A stretch of DNA of 64,000 nucleotides from Sipunculus nudus (GCA_026874595.1 CM049310.1:85659056-85723055); one strand, 5' to 3'; numbered from the stretch's first letter, positions 52,190 through 63,752 are shown. The notes: generated by a model from the letters alone, not told the origin. Numbers and translations are program-made.

Positions 52190-54355
52190 AGCTTGATTTG
52201 GACTCGAACCAAAGGAACTCAGACTTAGACTCGGCCAGCCTGGACTCGAACTTGGACTGAGCCAGCCTGGACTCGGAGTTGGACTGAGCCAGCCTGGACT
52301 CGGACTTGGACTGAGCCAGCCTTAACTCGGACTTAGACTGAGCCAGCCTGAACTCGGACTTGGACTGAGCCAGCCTGAACTCGGACTTGGACAGAGCCAG
52401 TCGGGACTCGGACTAGGACTGAGCAAGCCTGAACTCGGACTTGGAATGAGCCAGCCTGAACTCGGACTTGGACTGAGCCAGCCTGGACTAGGACTTGGAC
52501 TTAGCCAGTCTGAACTCGGACTTGGATTGAGCCAGCCTTAACTCGGACTTAGACTGAGCCAGCCTGAACTCGGACTTGGACTGAGCCAGCCTGAACTCGG
52601 ACTTGGACAGAGCCAGTCGGGACTCGGACTAGGACTGAGCAAGCCTGAACTCGGACTTGGACTGAGCCAGCCTGGACTCGGACTTAGACTGAGCCAGCCT
52701 GAACTCGGACTTGGACTGAGCCAGCCTGAACTCGGACTTGGACTGAGCCAGCCTGGACTAGGACTTGGACTTAGCCAGTCTGAACTCGGACTTGGACTGA
52801 GCCAGCCTGAACTCGGACTTTGACTGAGCCAGCCTGGACTAGGACTTGGACTTTGCCAGTCTGAACTTGTACTTGGACTGAGCCAGCCTGAACTCGGACT
52901 TGTACTGAGCCTGCCGGAACTCGGACTTAGTCTGAGCCAGCCGGAACTCGGACTTGGACTGAGCCAGCCTGAACTCGGACTTGTACTGAGCCTGCCGGAA
53001 CTCGGACTTGGTCTGAGCCAGCCGGAACTCGGACTTGGGCTGAGCCAGCCTGGACTCGGACTAGGACTGAGCCAGCCTGAACTATGACTTGGACTGAGCC
53101 AGCCTGGACTCGGACTGGGACTGAGCCAGCCTGAACTCGGACTTGAACTGAGCCAGCCTGAACTCGGACTTGGACTGAGCCAGCCTAAACTCGGACCTGG
53201 ACTGAGCCAGCCTGGACTAGGACTTGGACTGAGCCAGTCTGAACTCGGACTTGGACTGAGCCAGCCTGAACTCGGTCTTGGACTGAGCCAGCCTGAACTC
53301 GGTCTTGGACTGAGCCAGCCTGAACTCGGACTTGGACTGAGCCAGCCTGAACTCGGACTTGGACTGAGCCAGCCTGAACTCGGACTTGGACTGAGCCAGT
53401 CTGGACTCGGACTAGGACTGAGCCAGCCTGAACTATGACTTGGACTGAGCCAGCCTGAACTCGGACTGGGACTGAGCCAGCCTGAACTCGGACTTGAACT
53501 GAGCCAGCCTGAACTCGGACTTGGACTGAGCCAGCCTAAACCCGGACCTGGACTGAGCCAGCCTGGACTAGGACTTGGACTGAGCCAGTCTGAACTCGGA
53601 CTTGGACTGAGCCAGCCTGAACTCGGACTTGGAATGAGCCAGCCTGAACTTGGACTTGGACTGAGCCAGCCTGAACTCGGTCTTGGACTGAGCCAGCCTT
53701 AACTCGGTCTTGGACTGAGCCAGCCTGAACTCGGTCTTGGACTGAGCCAGCCTGAACTCGGACTTGGACTGAGCCAGCCGGAACTCGGACTTGGACTGAG
53801 CCAGCCTGAACTCGGACTTGGACTGAGCCAGCCTGAACTCGGACTTGGACTGAGCCAGTCTGGACTCGGACTGGGACTTAGCCAGCCTGAACTCGGTCTT
53901 GGACTGAGCCAGCCTGAACTGGGACTTGGACTGAGTCAGCCTGAACTCGGACTTGGACTGAGCCAGCCTGGACTAGGACTTGGACTGTGCCAGTCTGAAC
54001 TCGGACTTGGATTGAGCCAGCCTGAACTCGGACTTGGACTGAGCCAGCCTGAACTCGGACTTGGACTGAGCCAGCCTGAACTCGGACTTGGACTGAGCCA
54101 GCCTGAACTCGGACTTGGACTGGGCCAGCCTGAACTCGGTCTTGGACTGAGCCAGCCTAAACTCGGTCTTTGACTGAGCCAGGCTCAACTCGGACTTGGA
54201 CTGAGCAAGCCGGAACTCGGACTTGGACTGAGCCAGCCTGAACTCGGACTGAGCCAGCCTGAACTCGGACTTGGACTGAGCCAGCCTGAACTCGGACTTG
54301 GACTGAGCCGGTATGAACTAGGACTTGCACTCAGACTCGGACAGTGTGGACTCCA
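52190..54355. repeat. 27-bp minisatellite, about 80 copies
   Basis: The unit is GGACTTGGACTGAGCCAGCC plus TGAACTC, repeated with small variants (TCGGTCTT, GGACTAGG, GGGACTC). On the minus strand the unit reads as nine residues, LAQSKSEFR, and stays open for up to about 70 residues. Frequent stops and 24/27-bp irregularities argue against coding. It is flanked by GACTCG-rich sequence, so it probably expanded from the GAGTCC-repeat family. Confidence 0.9.
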
Positions 54356-55021
54356 CAATAACTGTAGCGAATCTACAGTTTGTCAATCAGTGACACTGAC
54401 ACCAGATAAAGCAAGATCAATTTAAGGTGTCAATGAAGATATGTTGAAGCAGATTAACTGTAATAAACAGAGATATATCCCCAGTAAATTGTCCAGAGAA
54501 GATGAAGTAAACACAGTCATACCATAGATTAATTGTTCAAATAAGACTGGCTCAATTAAACAAAAACAAATCATAGGTTAATTGTTTATGTATCGGAAAT
54601 TAAAGCCATTATTTTTCAGAAAGAATAGAGCAACTTAGTATTTAAACATTCAAGCTCTTAGAGGTTCCGTATTTCCAATACTATAAAAATGACACAATGA
54701 TTATACTTCAGTGTAACTTAGCAAATATGTATACATCTATTTAAATTTAAACCATTGAAAAAAAACTCCTAAAATTGTATGATCTCTACCCAATAGCATT
54801 TGAACAAAGGGTGTGCTGATCCGGATTGTAACAGGCTGTTTTGTGGACTGATAGCCAAATGAACGACCCCTCCCTCTACCCCCTACACAGGGGAGACAGC
54901 CAAAAAATGAAATAATCATTTTCTCTTAAGCAAATGAAATAATCATTTTCTGTTAAGCAATAACCGTTAACTGTGCATGCTCACAAAATAAAGAATACAA
55001 GTAATTTTAATCTAATAACTA

Positions 55022-55022
<1 letters not shown>

Positions 55023-55081
<59 letters not shown>
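55023..55081. repeat. (TA)n microsatellite
   Basis: About 29 TA dinucleotides just left of the 55.4-64 kb repeat mosaic. Confidence 0.95.
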
Positions 55082-55087
<6 letters not shown>

Positions 55088-55419
55088 TGATTCAAAACAT
55101 GCACCAAATAATATATGTTATTTGGCCATAATAATAACAATGATGAACTCATTAGTTTTTGTATAAATTTTCCAGCAGAAAAAAACAAACAAGATGACCA
55201 GAGGTCACGCGCTTGCCGGAAATGGAAATGATACAGACAGATAGACAGAGAGTGCATGTAGAAACAGTCATATGAATGAGCAACATTGTGGGGGCAGCAG
55301 AAACGGATAATATGTTTATTTATGCATGCTGACCTTTAACAGCTGCATATCTTTCTAGTGTAAAAGGGACCAAGTTCAAAATTTTTTCATGAAATCCCGT
55401 TAATCTCGTTTGACAAGAA

Positions 55420-56990
55420 GCAGTGAGACGTTTTCAGGTTTGTCATGTCAAGCTGGCCAAATGATATGAAATGCCGAAAACTAGACCTGTCTAGCTATAA
55501 AAGCCGCTGAGTTATAAGCATTTGCATGAAATCTCGTGTTTTCTCGTTTGACGGGAAATGGTGCGAGCTTTGGCGAGATTTCCAGTTTTGTCATGTCAGG
55601 TTTGTCAAATATTACAAAATGCCGGAAACTAGACCTGTCTAACTGCAAAAGTCGCCGTCTTATCAGCATTTACGTGAAATCATGTTTTTTTCTCGCTTGA
55701 CGAGATATAGTACGAGATTTGGCAAGACGAGCAGTTTTATTATGTCAAGACGGCCAAACGTTACGAAATTGCGAAAACTAGATCCGTCTAGCTGTAAAAG
55801 TCGCCGAGTTATAAGCATTTCCGTGTACTCTCGTGTTTTCTCGTTTGACGAGATATGGTGCAGGATTTGGCCAGTCTTGTAGATTTGTCATATCAAACTC
55901 TCTAAATGTTATGAAATGGCGAAAACTACATCTGTCTAGCTGTAAAAGTCGCCGAGTTATTAGCATTTCTGTAAAATCTCCTTTTTTATCGTTTGACGAG
56001 ATATGGTGCAAGATTTGGCCAGTCTTGCAGGTTTGTCATGTCAAGCCGTCCAAATGTTAATGAATACCGAAAACTAGACCTGTCTAGCTGTAAAACTCGC
56101 CGAGTAATAAGCATTTCCGTGAAATCTCGTGTTTTCTCGTTTGACGAGATAGGGTGCGAGATTTGGCCTGACTTGCACATCTATCGTGTCAAGCTGGTCA
56201 TGTGGAAGGAAATGTCGAAAACCAGACGTGTCTAGCTGTAAAACTGGCCCAGGTATAAGCATTTCCGTGAAATCCCGTGTTTTCTCGTTTGACGAGATAC
56301 GGTGCGAGATTTGGCCTGTCTTGCAGTCTGTCGTGTCAAGCTTGTTTGGTGGAACGAAAATGCCGAAAACCAGACCTGTCTAGCTGTAAAAGTCGCCGAG
56401 TTATAAGCATTTCCGCGAAGTCTCGTTTTTTCTCGTTTGACGAGATATGGCGCGAGATTTGGCGTGACTTTCAGTTCTGTCGTGTCAAGCTGGCCATGTG
56501 GAACAAAATGCCGAAAACTAGATCTGCCTAGCTTAAAAACTGACAAAGTTACAAAAAATGGTCGTGTTATTTCCAATTTCCATGATTTTTGCCCAAAAAA
56601 TGTAACCATGGTAACGGCACTTGCATATCTGTCGTGTCAAGCTGGTCTAGTGGAACTAAATGCCGAAAACCAGACGTGTCTAGCTGTAAAACTGGCCCAG
56701 TTATAAGCATTTCCGTGAAATCTCGTGTTTTCTCGTTTGACGAGATACGGTGCGAGATTTGGCCTGTCTTGCAAATCTGTCGTGTCAAGCTTGTTTGGTG
56801 GAACGAAATGCCGAAAACCAGACCTGTCTAGCTGTAAAAGTCGCCGAGTTATAAGCATTTCCGCGAAGTCTCGTTTTTTCTCGTATGACGAGATATGGCG
56901 CGAGATTTGGCGTGACTTTCAGTTCTGTCGTGTCAAGCTGGTCATGTGGAACAAAATGCCGAAAACTAGATCTGCCTAGCTTAAAAACTG
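55420..56990. repeat. About 150-bp tandem repeats with a hairpin in each unit
   Basis: Roughly ten units share CCGAAAACTAGACCTGTCTA, GCCGAGTTATAAGCATTTCC and GCGAGATTTGG. Each contains an inverted repeat TCTCGTTTGACGAGA (six-base arms, three-base loop), for example near 55840, 55993, 56148, 56283, 56433, 56738 and 56879. A subset includes a CCATGGTAAC segment, making a longer 455-bp period between about 56170 and 57060. Open frames on both strands are by-products. Confidence 0.8.
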
Positions 56991-57049
56991 ACAAAGTTAC
57001 AAAAAATGGTCGTGTTATTTCCAATTTCCGTGATTTTTGCCCAAAAAAT

Positions 57050-57420
57050 GTAACCATGGTAACGGCAAATTTAAGTAAGCTACATGTCAAAAGAAAGGCC
57101 AGGTGATGACGAAAAAAATGAGCTATTGCAGAAGTGAATAAGCCTATTTATGGCGAAGTTATAGTGCAAAAACCGTTAACCATACCTGTCGTGACCTTGA
57201 CCCTTGACCTTGGAGCAATGTTGACCAAAAACAATAGGGCACCTAGAAATCGGTTTGTCAATCAAGCCTGTAAGTTTCAAGTTGATTGATGCAAAAGTGT
57301 GACCTGGAGAGTCGTGACAAACAAACAAACAAACAAACAAACAGACATACGCAACTGACCAACATGCTTGCCGAAATCGAAGATATCCGGCAAGCAATGA
57401 AAAAAAAAAAAAAAAAAAAA
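57050..57420. repeat. Composite repeat block: X-box-like palindrome, TGACCT sites, CAAA tract, hairpin, poly-A
   Basis: Order: GTAACCATGGTAAC, CAGGTGATGACGAAAAAAAT, GTGACCTTGACCCTTGACC, a CAAA tract, the inverted repeat CTTGCCGAAATC/GATATCCGGCAAG, then poly-A. The same order recurs at about 60054-60400 and 63357-63730. The poly-A end suggests retroposition, but no reverse transcriptase is seen. Confidence 0.7.
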
Positions 57421-57839
57421 AAAACGGTTCGGGTCCTTTCCTGAAGGACACACCGACTGAAACTTTGGACAGCAATCCACTGCATGCGCACAGACGTGCA
57501 GTCACGCGTTTTAGGTCTGACCAGGTCTGACCAGGTCTGAGGGCACACTGGAATGGTGACGTTCCTATGGCCCTGAGAAAATGGTAAGCCCGTCCCGTAT
57601 ATTTATTCACAAGTTTCTACCAGGAAATGGCCGTGGCCCCCGCTACGCCAATTAATTCATCCCGTCGGCTGCGGGCCTGAATTGACATTTGGCCCGATGG
57701 ACCCTACACAAAACGAGCAAACTGCGCTGATTGTCGCTCATACCTACACGTGTCTTTGTCTTACTAAAACGCGTGTCATCGTGCATTCCTGCATGACTCT
57801 GTGCATTCAGTTTTCCCTCCGTTTATAAAGTTTATATGG

Positions 57840-58360
57840 ACATACTGACAAAGTGACCCAAGACCGAGACCAGATGACTTTACCAGGTTATGGAGAAGAC
57901 TCAGAGTAAGAACATAAGCTATAGTTTATGTAATTGAGGCTTTGGGTTTTAGAGATATGGCCAATATAATGATATGTGTGTGAGGGTCATGTGCAGCGCC
58001 CCCTAGCGGCGAATTCTGGAAAATGAAAAATTGGCTTCGAGATATTAGTGTACGACATAAGATGTAATAGTTTTAAAAGGATTCTTTCAAAACTGTGACC
58101 TGTAGAATGCTATATGTGAGACGCCAGAACCGGTAAGCAGGCGAATTTGATGAAAACTGAGAAACAGACGGACACACTGACAAAGTGACTCAAGATTGAG
58201 TCGAAATGACTACACCAGGATTTAGAAAAGACTCAGAGGATGAAAATAAGCTTTAGTTTATGTAATTGAGGCTCACAGTTTTGGAGATATGGCCAAAACA
58301 TGATATGTTGGGGAGGTTTGCATACAGCGCCACCTAGCGGCTGCATTCAAAAAATGGAAA
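57840..58360. repeat. 331-bp tandem repeat, first block
   Basis: Units share CATACTGACAAAGTGAC-type starts, GGAGAAGACTCAGAG, TATAGTTTATGTAATTGAGG and a GCGCCCCCTAGCGG core. Cores at 57996 and 58327 are 331 bp apart. Non-coding. Confidence 0.8.
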
Positions 58361-58910
58361 AATCGTTTCGAGATAATAGTGTAGGACTTACGATATGTCA
58401 CTTTCAAAGAGATTCCTGCAATAATGTGGCCTTTGGCGCAAGATGAATGAAATCTCGAAATATCTCTATTCACGAGATATTTTACGAGATACTGCAAGAC
58501 TTGTAATAAAATCTTGTAGTACTAGTTGAATGCTACCTGATGCAAAAAACTAGATCACTCTAGCTTTAAAACTGACAAAGTTAGAAAAATAAGACCCCAG
58601 ATTTTCGAATATTATGACTTTTCCCCCAAAACTTGTAACCATGGTTACGGCAAATTTGAGTCAGCTACACACCAGATGACAGGCCTTGGAATGACGATTT
58701 AAATGAGCTATTGTTGAAATAGATACGGCTAATAGTCACAAAGATATGAAGAAAAAACCGTTTTGGGAAGATTTGACGACCTTGACCTTGACCTTTCACC
58801 TATTTTAACGAAAAACAATAGGGCACCTAGAAATTCTGTTTTTCATCATCCCTGTAAGTTTCAAGGTTATTGTGGCAAATTTGTGGCCAGGAGAGTGCAG
58901 ACAAACAAAC

Positions 58911-59150
58911 AGACAGACAGACAAACAGACATACGCAACTGACCAACATGCTTGCCGAAATCGAAGATTTCCGGCAAGCAACAAACAAACAAACAAAGAG
59001 ACAAACAGACATACGCAACTGACGAACATGCTTGCCGAAATCGAAGATTTCCGGCAAGCAACAAACAAACAGACAAACAGACAAACAGACATACGCAACT
59101 GACGAACATGCTTGCCGAAATCGAAGATTTCCGGCAAGCAATAAAGTTGT
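58911..59150. repeat. 80-bp tandem repeat, three copies, each with a hairpin
   Basis: Each unit contains a CAAA/CAGA tract, ACATACGCAACTGACNAACA and the inverted repeat CTTGCCGAAATC/GATTTCCGGCAAG around a GAA loop (about 58950, 59030, 59110). The VCLFVCL-type minus-strand frames here are translations of the CAAA/CAGA tracts and are not genes. Confidence 0.85.
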
Positions 59151-59169
59151 GACTGTGCCTCCAACATGT

Positions 59170-59385
59170 ATGATAATAGATGGGGCCCGGAGAGGCCGTC
59201 ACGGACCGCTGCACACGCCGGCCGCCCACCGTAAGGACCCTGCCGCCACTTGCGGCGACGGCACGTGTCTTCGTGGTTTGGCGAAAAACGGCGCCAGATT
59301 TGACGAGACTAACAATGTGACCCCTGAATGTGACTGCGAGTGTCAGCTGCTATCCAGCGCTGCAAACCATGTGTCTGTAGCGTGA
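59170..59385 (+). other. GC-rich cassette with intact 71-codon ORF, copy 1
   Basis: The ORF starts MIIDGARRGRHGPL, contains TCGDGTCLRG and PECDCECQLLSS, and ends NHVSVA. It is embedded in repeat DNA but much more GC-rich than its surroundings. Two other copies have identical length and no frame disruption. I recognise no domain; it may be a captured exon, a structural repeat or a chance ORF. Confidence 0.4.
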
Positions 59386-59747
59386 AAAATGACAGAATTA
59401 TAGGCATTTCTTTGAATGGTCACGTGTTCTCGTTTCACGAGAAACGGTGCGAGATATGACGAGACTTGCGATTGAATGACTAAGAACTAGACGGATGCTG
59501 TCTAACGCCGAAAACCAGACCTTTCTATGGCAAATATCAACAGAGATAGAAGCAGGTAAACTTCGTATTTTCAAGTTGTCACGTTTTACCCCAAAATTTG
59601 GTAACCATGGTAACGGCAGTACAAAGCTACATGTGCGGAGCAATAAGCCAATGTTCCTAGTTTCAGATACCACAAAAAAAATGGTGTCACGTTTAATATT
59701 TTTTGAGATATTGCAGAAAAATGATATGTTACAGTGTTTCATGTACC

Positions 59748-59761
59748 ACGCCCCCTGGTGG
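59748..59761 (-). promoter_or_regulatory. CTCF-like core motif
   Basis: The minus strand reads CCACCAGGGGGCGT, 13 of 14 positions of the bilaterian CTCF core CCASYAGRKGGCRS. The duplicate copy at 63050-63063 is identical. Confidence 0.4.
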
Positions 59762-60529
59762 CTATTTCCCAAAAATGAAAAATTGATTTCGAGATATTTA
59801 TAAATGACAGAAAATATATCAATTTCAAAGCCACTGTTAAAAAAATGCGGCCTGTAGGTCATATTTAATGAAATCTCGGAAACTCGTTTGGCAAGAAATG
59901 GTGCGAGATTTGGCGAGACTTTTAGTTTTATCATGTCAAGCTGCCTATAAGGTACATAATGACCAAAACCAGACGTCTGTAGCTTAAAAATTGACAAAGT
60001 TACAAAAAATGGTCGTGTTATTTCCAATTTCCATGATTTTTGCCCAAAAAAATGTAACCATGGTAACGGCAAATTTAAGTAAGCTACATGTCAGAAGAAA
60101 GGCCAGGTGATGACGAAAAAAATTAGCTATTGCAGAAGTGGATACGCCTATTTATGGCAAAGTTATAGTGCAAAAACCGTTAACCATACTTGTCGTGACC
60201 TTGAACCTTGACCTTGGAGCAATGTTGACCAAAAACAATAGGACACCTAGAAATCGGTTTGTCAATCAAGCCTGTAAGTTTCAAGTTGATTGATGCAAAA
60301 ATGTGACCTGGAGAGTCGTGACAAACAAACAAACAAACAAACAAACAAACAAACTAGACGACCATAGGTCGAATGCTTGCCGGAATTCGGAAGTGAAACA
60401 CAGACGGACAGACAGAACATATTGTCGGTTTTCTATTAATGGAATGACTCTCAGGGACATTGCTGAGAATATGTGGCCCGTAGAATGACATATGAGACAA
60501 AAGAACAGGCAAGCAGACAAAGCTGACAA

Positions 60530-61720
60530 CAAAAGACAAACAGACAGATATACTGACTTTTTGAGACAAGATTGACACCAGATGACATAAGCTAGTTATT
60601 GAGAAGATTCAAAGGAAGAAAATGAGTTATAATTTATGTAATTTAGATTTATAGTTTACGAGGTATGGCGAATTAATGATATACTTGGGAGGCTCGACTG
60701 TAGCGCCCTCTAGCAGACATATTCCGAAGACGACAAATGCGTTTCGTATTATTAGTGTATGACATGAGATGTCTCAGTTTCAAAAGGATTCCGTCAAAGC
60801 TGTGGCCTGTAGAATGCTATATGTAAGGCGTAAGAACCAGCAAGCAGGCGACTTTGAGGATAACGGACAAACAGATGGGCACACTGACAAAGTGACAGAA
60901 GATTGAAACCAGATGCCTTAATCAGGTTATGGAGAAGACTCAAAGGAAGAAAATAAGCTATAGCTTATGTAACTGAGGCTTTGGGTGTAGAGATATGGCC
61001 AATACAATGGTATGTGTGTGAGAGTCATGTGCAGCGCCCACTAGTGGCCATATCCGGAAAATGAAAAATTTGTTTCTAGATATTAGTGTAAGACATAAGA
61101 TGTAATAGTTTCAAAAGGATTCCGTAAAAACTGTGGGCTACAGAATGTTATATGTGAGACGCAAGAGCCAACAAGCAGGCGAATTTGAGGACAACTGACA
61201 AACAGACGAAAACACTGACAAAGTGATTCAAAATTGAGTCCAGATGACTTCTCCAGGTTATGGAGAAGACTCAAAGGAAGAAAAAAGCTACAGTTTATGT
61301 AACTGAGGTTTATAGTTTTGGAGATATTGCCAAAGCATGATATGTTGGGAGAGGTTCGAGTTCAGCGCCCCCTAGCGGACATATCCGGAAAATGAAAAAT
61401 TGGTTTCGAGATATTAGTGTAAGACTTAAGATGTAATAGTTTCAAAAGGATTCTTTCAAAACTGTGGCCTGTAGAATGCTACATGTGAGACGCAAGAGCA
61501 AGCAGGTGAATTTGAGGACAACTGACAAACAGACAGACACACTGACAAAGTGTCACAAAATTGTGACCAGATGACTACACTAGGTTATGGAGAAGACTCA
61601 GAGGAAGAAAATAAGCTATAGTTTATGTAATTGAGGCTTATAATTTTGGAGATATGGCCAAAATATGATATGTTCGGGAGGTTCGCATCCAGCGCCCCCT
61701 AGCGGCCCTATTCAAAAAGT
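60530..61720. repeat. 331-bp tandem repeat, second block
   Basis: Four units with the same block order; cores at 60703, 61034, 61365 and 61692 are spaced 331, 331 and 327 bp. Non-coding. Confidence 0.85.
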
Positions 61721-62141
61721 GAAAAAACGATTTCGAGATACTAGTGTAGGACTTATAATATGTCAGTTTCAAAAAGATTCCTGCAAAAATGTGGCCTTTG
61801 GCGCAAGATGAATGAAATCTCGAAATATCTCTATTCACGAGACATTTTACGAGATACTGCAAGACTTGTAATAAAATCTTGTAGTACTAGTTGATTGCTT
61901 CCTGATGCAAAAAACTAGATCACTCTAGCTTTAAAACTGACAAAGTTACAAAAATAAGACCCCTTATTTTCGAATATCATGACTTTTCCCCAAAAATTTG
62001 TTACCATGGTTACTTCAAATTTGAGTCAGCTACACATCAGATGACAGGCCAGGTGATGACGAAAAAAATGAGCTATTGCAGAAGTGGATAAGCCTATTTA
62101 TGGCGAAGTTATAGTGCAAAAACCGTTAACCATACCTGTCG

Positions 62142-62167
62142 TGACCTTGACCTTTGACCTTTGACCT
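62142..62167 (+). promoter_or_regulatory. Cluster of four TGACCT nuclear-receptor half-sites
   Basis: Half-sites at 62142, 62148, 62155 and 62162 give spacings of 0, 1 and 1, so two overlapping DR1 elements plus an extended TGACCTTGA site. Related but shorter clusters sit near 57190, 58786, 60195 and 63499 within the same repeat block. Confidence 0.4.
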
Positions 62168-62353
62168 ATTTTAACCAAAAACAATTGGGCACCTAGACAT
62201 TATGTTTTTCATCATCCCTGTAAGTTTCAAGGTGATTGTCGCAAAATTGTGGCCAGGAGAGTGCAGACAAACAAACAAACAAACAAACAAACAGACAAAC
62301 AGACATACGCAACTGAGTAATATGCTTGCCGAAATCTTTGATTCCGGCAAGCA

Positions 62354-62392
<39 letters not shown>

Positions 62393-62470
62393 TACGCAAC
62401 TGACCAATATGCTTGCGGAAATCGAAGATTTCCGGCAAGCAATAAAGTATGGACTGTGCCTCCAACATGT

Positions 62471-62686
62471 ATGATCATAGATGGGGCCCGGAGAGGCCGT
62501 CACGGACCGCTGCACACGCCGGCCGCCCACCGTAAGGACCCTGCCGCCACTTGCGGCGACGGCGAGTGTCTTCGTGGTATGGCGAAAAACGGCGCGAGAT
62601 TTGACGAGACTAACAATGTGACCCCTGAATGTGACTGCGAGTGTCAGCCGCTATCCAGCGCTGCAAACCATGTGTCTGTAGCGTGA
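62471..62686 (+). other. GC-rich cassette with intact 71-codon ORF, copy 2
   Basis: Same 216-nt ORF as 59170-59385 with a few changes (GT to GE, LAK to MAK, CQL to CQP). Length and frame are preserved. Confidence 0.4.
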
Positions 62687-63635
62687 AAAATGACAGAATT
62701 ATAGGCATTTCTTTGAATGGTCACGTGTTCTCGTTTCACGAGAAACGGTGCGAGATATGACGAGACTTGCGATTGAACGGCTTAGAACTAGAGGGATGCT
62801 GTCTAACGCCAAAAACCAGACCTTTCTATCGCAAATATCAACAGAGATGGAAGCTGGAAAACTCCGAATTTTCAGATTGTCAAGTTTTACCCCAAAATTT
62901 GGTAACCATGGTAACGGCAGCACAAAGCAACATGTGCGAAGAGATAAGCCAATGTTCCTAGTTTCAGATACGACCAAAAAAAATGGTGTCACGTTTATTA
63001 TTTTTTGAGATATTGCAGAAAAATGACATGTTACAGTGTTTCATGTACCACGCCCCCTGGTGGCTATTTCCAAAAAATGAAAAACTGATTTCGAGATATT
63101 TATAAATAACACAAAATATATCAATTTCAAAGCCATTGTTAAAAAAATGCAACCTGTAGGTCATATTTAATGAAATCTCGAAGACTCTCGTTTGACGAGA
63201 AATGGTGCGAGATTTGGCGAGACTTTCAGTTTTATCATGTCAAGCTGCCTATAAGGTACATAATGACCAAAACCAGACGTCTGTAGCTTAAAAATTGACA
63301 AAGTTACAAAAAATGGTCGTGTTATTTCCAATTTCCATGATTTTTGCCCAAAAAATGTAACCATGGTAACGGCAAATTTAAGTAAGCTACATGTCAAAAG
63401 AAAGGCCAGGTGATGACAAAAAAAATGAGCTATTGCAGAAGTGGATAAGCCTATTTATGGCAAAGTTATAGTGCAAAAAGCGTTAACCATACCTGTCGTG
63501 ACCTTGACCCTTGACCTTGGAGCAATGTTGACCAAAAACAATAGGGCACCTAGAAATTACGTTTTCGAACATCCCTGTAAGTTTCAAGGTTATTGTGGCA
63601 AAATTGTGGCCAGGAGAGTGGTGACAAACAAACAA

Positions 63636-63674
<39 letters not shown>

Positions 63675-63752
63675 TACGCAACTGACCAATATGCTTGCGG
63701 AAATCGAAGATTTCCGGCAAGCAATAAAGTATGGACTGTGCCTCCAACATGT

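Larger units (their letters stand above)
58250..60130. repeat. Segmental duplication, copy 1 (partner 61615-63440)
   Basis: A block of about 1.8 kb recurs about 3.3 kb downstream in the same order: 331-bp unit end, CTCTATTCACGAGATATTTT, the TGACCT block, hairpin units, GC-rich cassette, GGTAACCATGGTAACGGCAG, CCACGCCCCCTGGTGGC and GTTATTTCCAATTTCCATG. The offset changes from 3365 to 3301 because hairpin copy number differs. Confidence 0.85.
61615..63440. repeat. Segmental duplication, copy 2
   Basis: Colinear with 58250-60130. A third partial copy of the cassette portion starts at about 63600 and runs off the window at 64000, so the array continues beyond the window. Confidence 0.85.

Noticed and set aside
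53973-54188. 71-residue LAQSKSEFR repeat protein
   Set aside because: Only a short part of the minisatellite is open; stops and frame changes are frequent elsewhere in the array.
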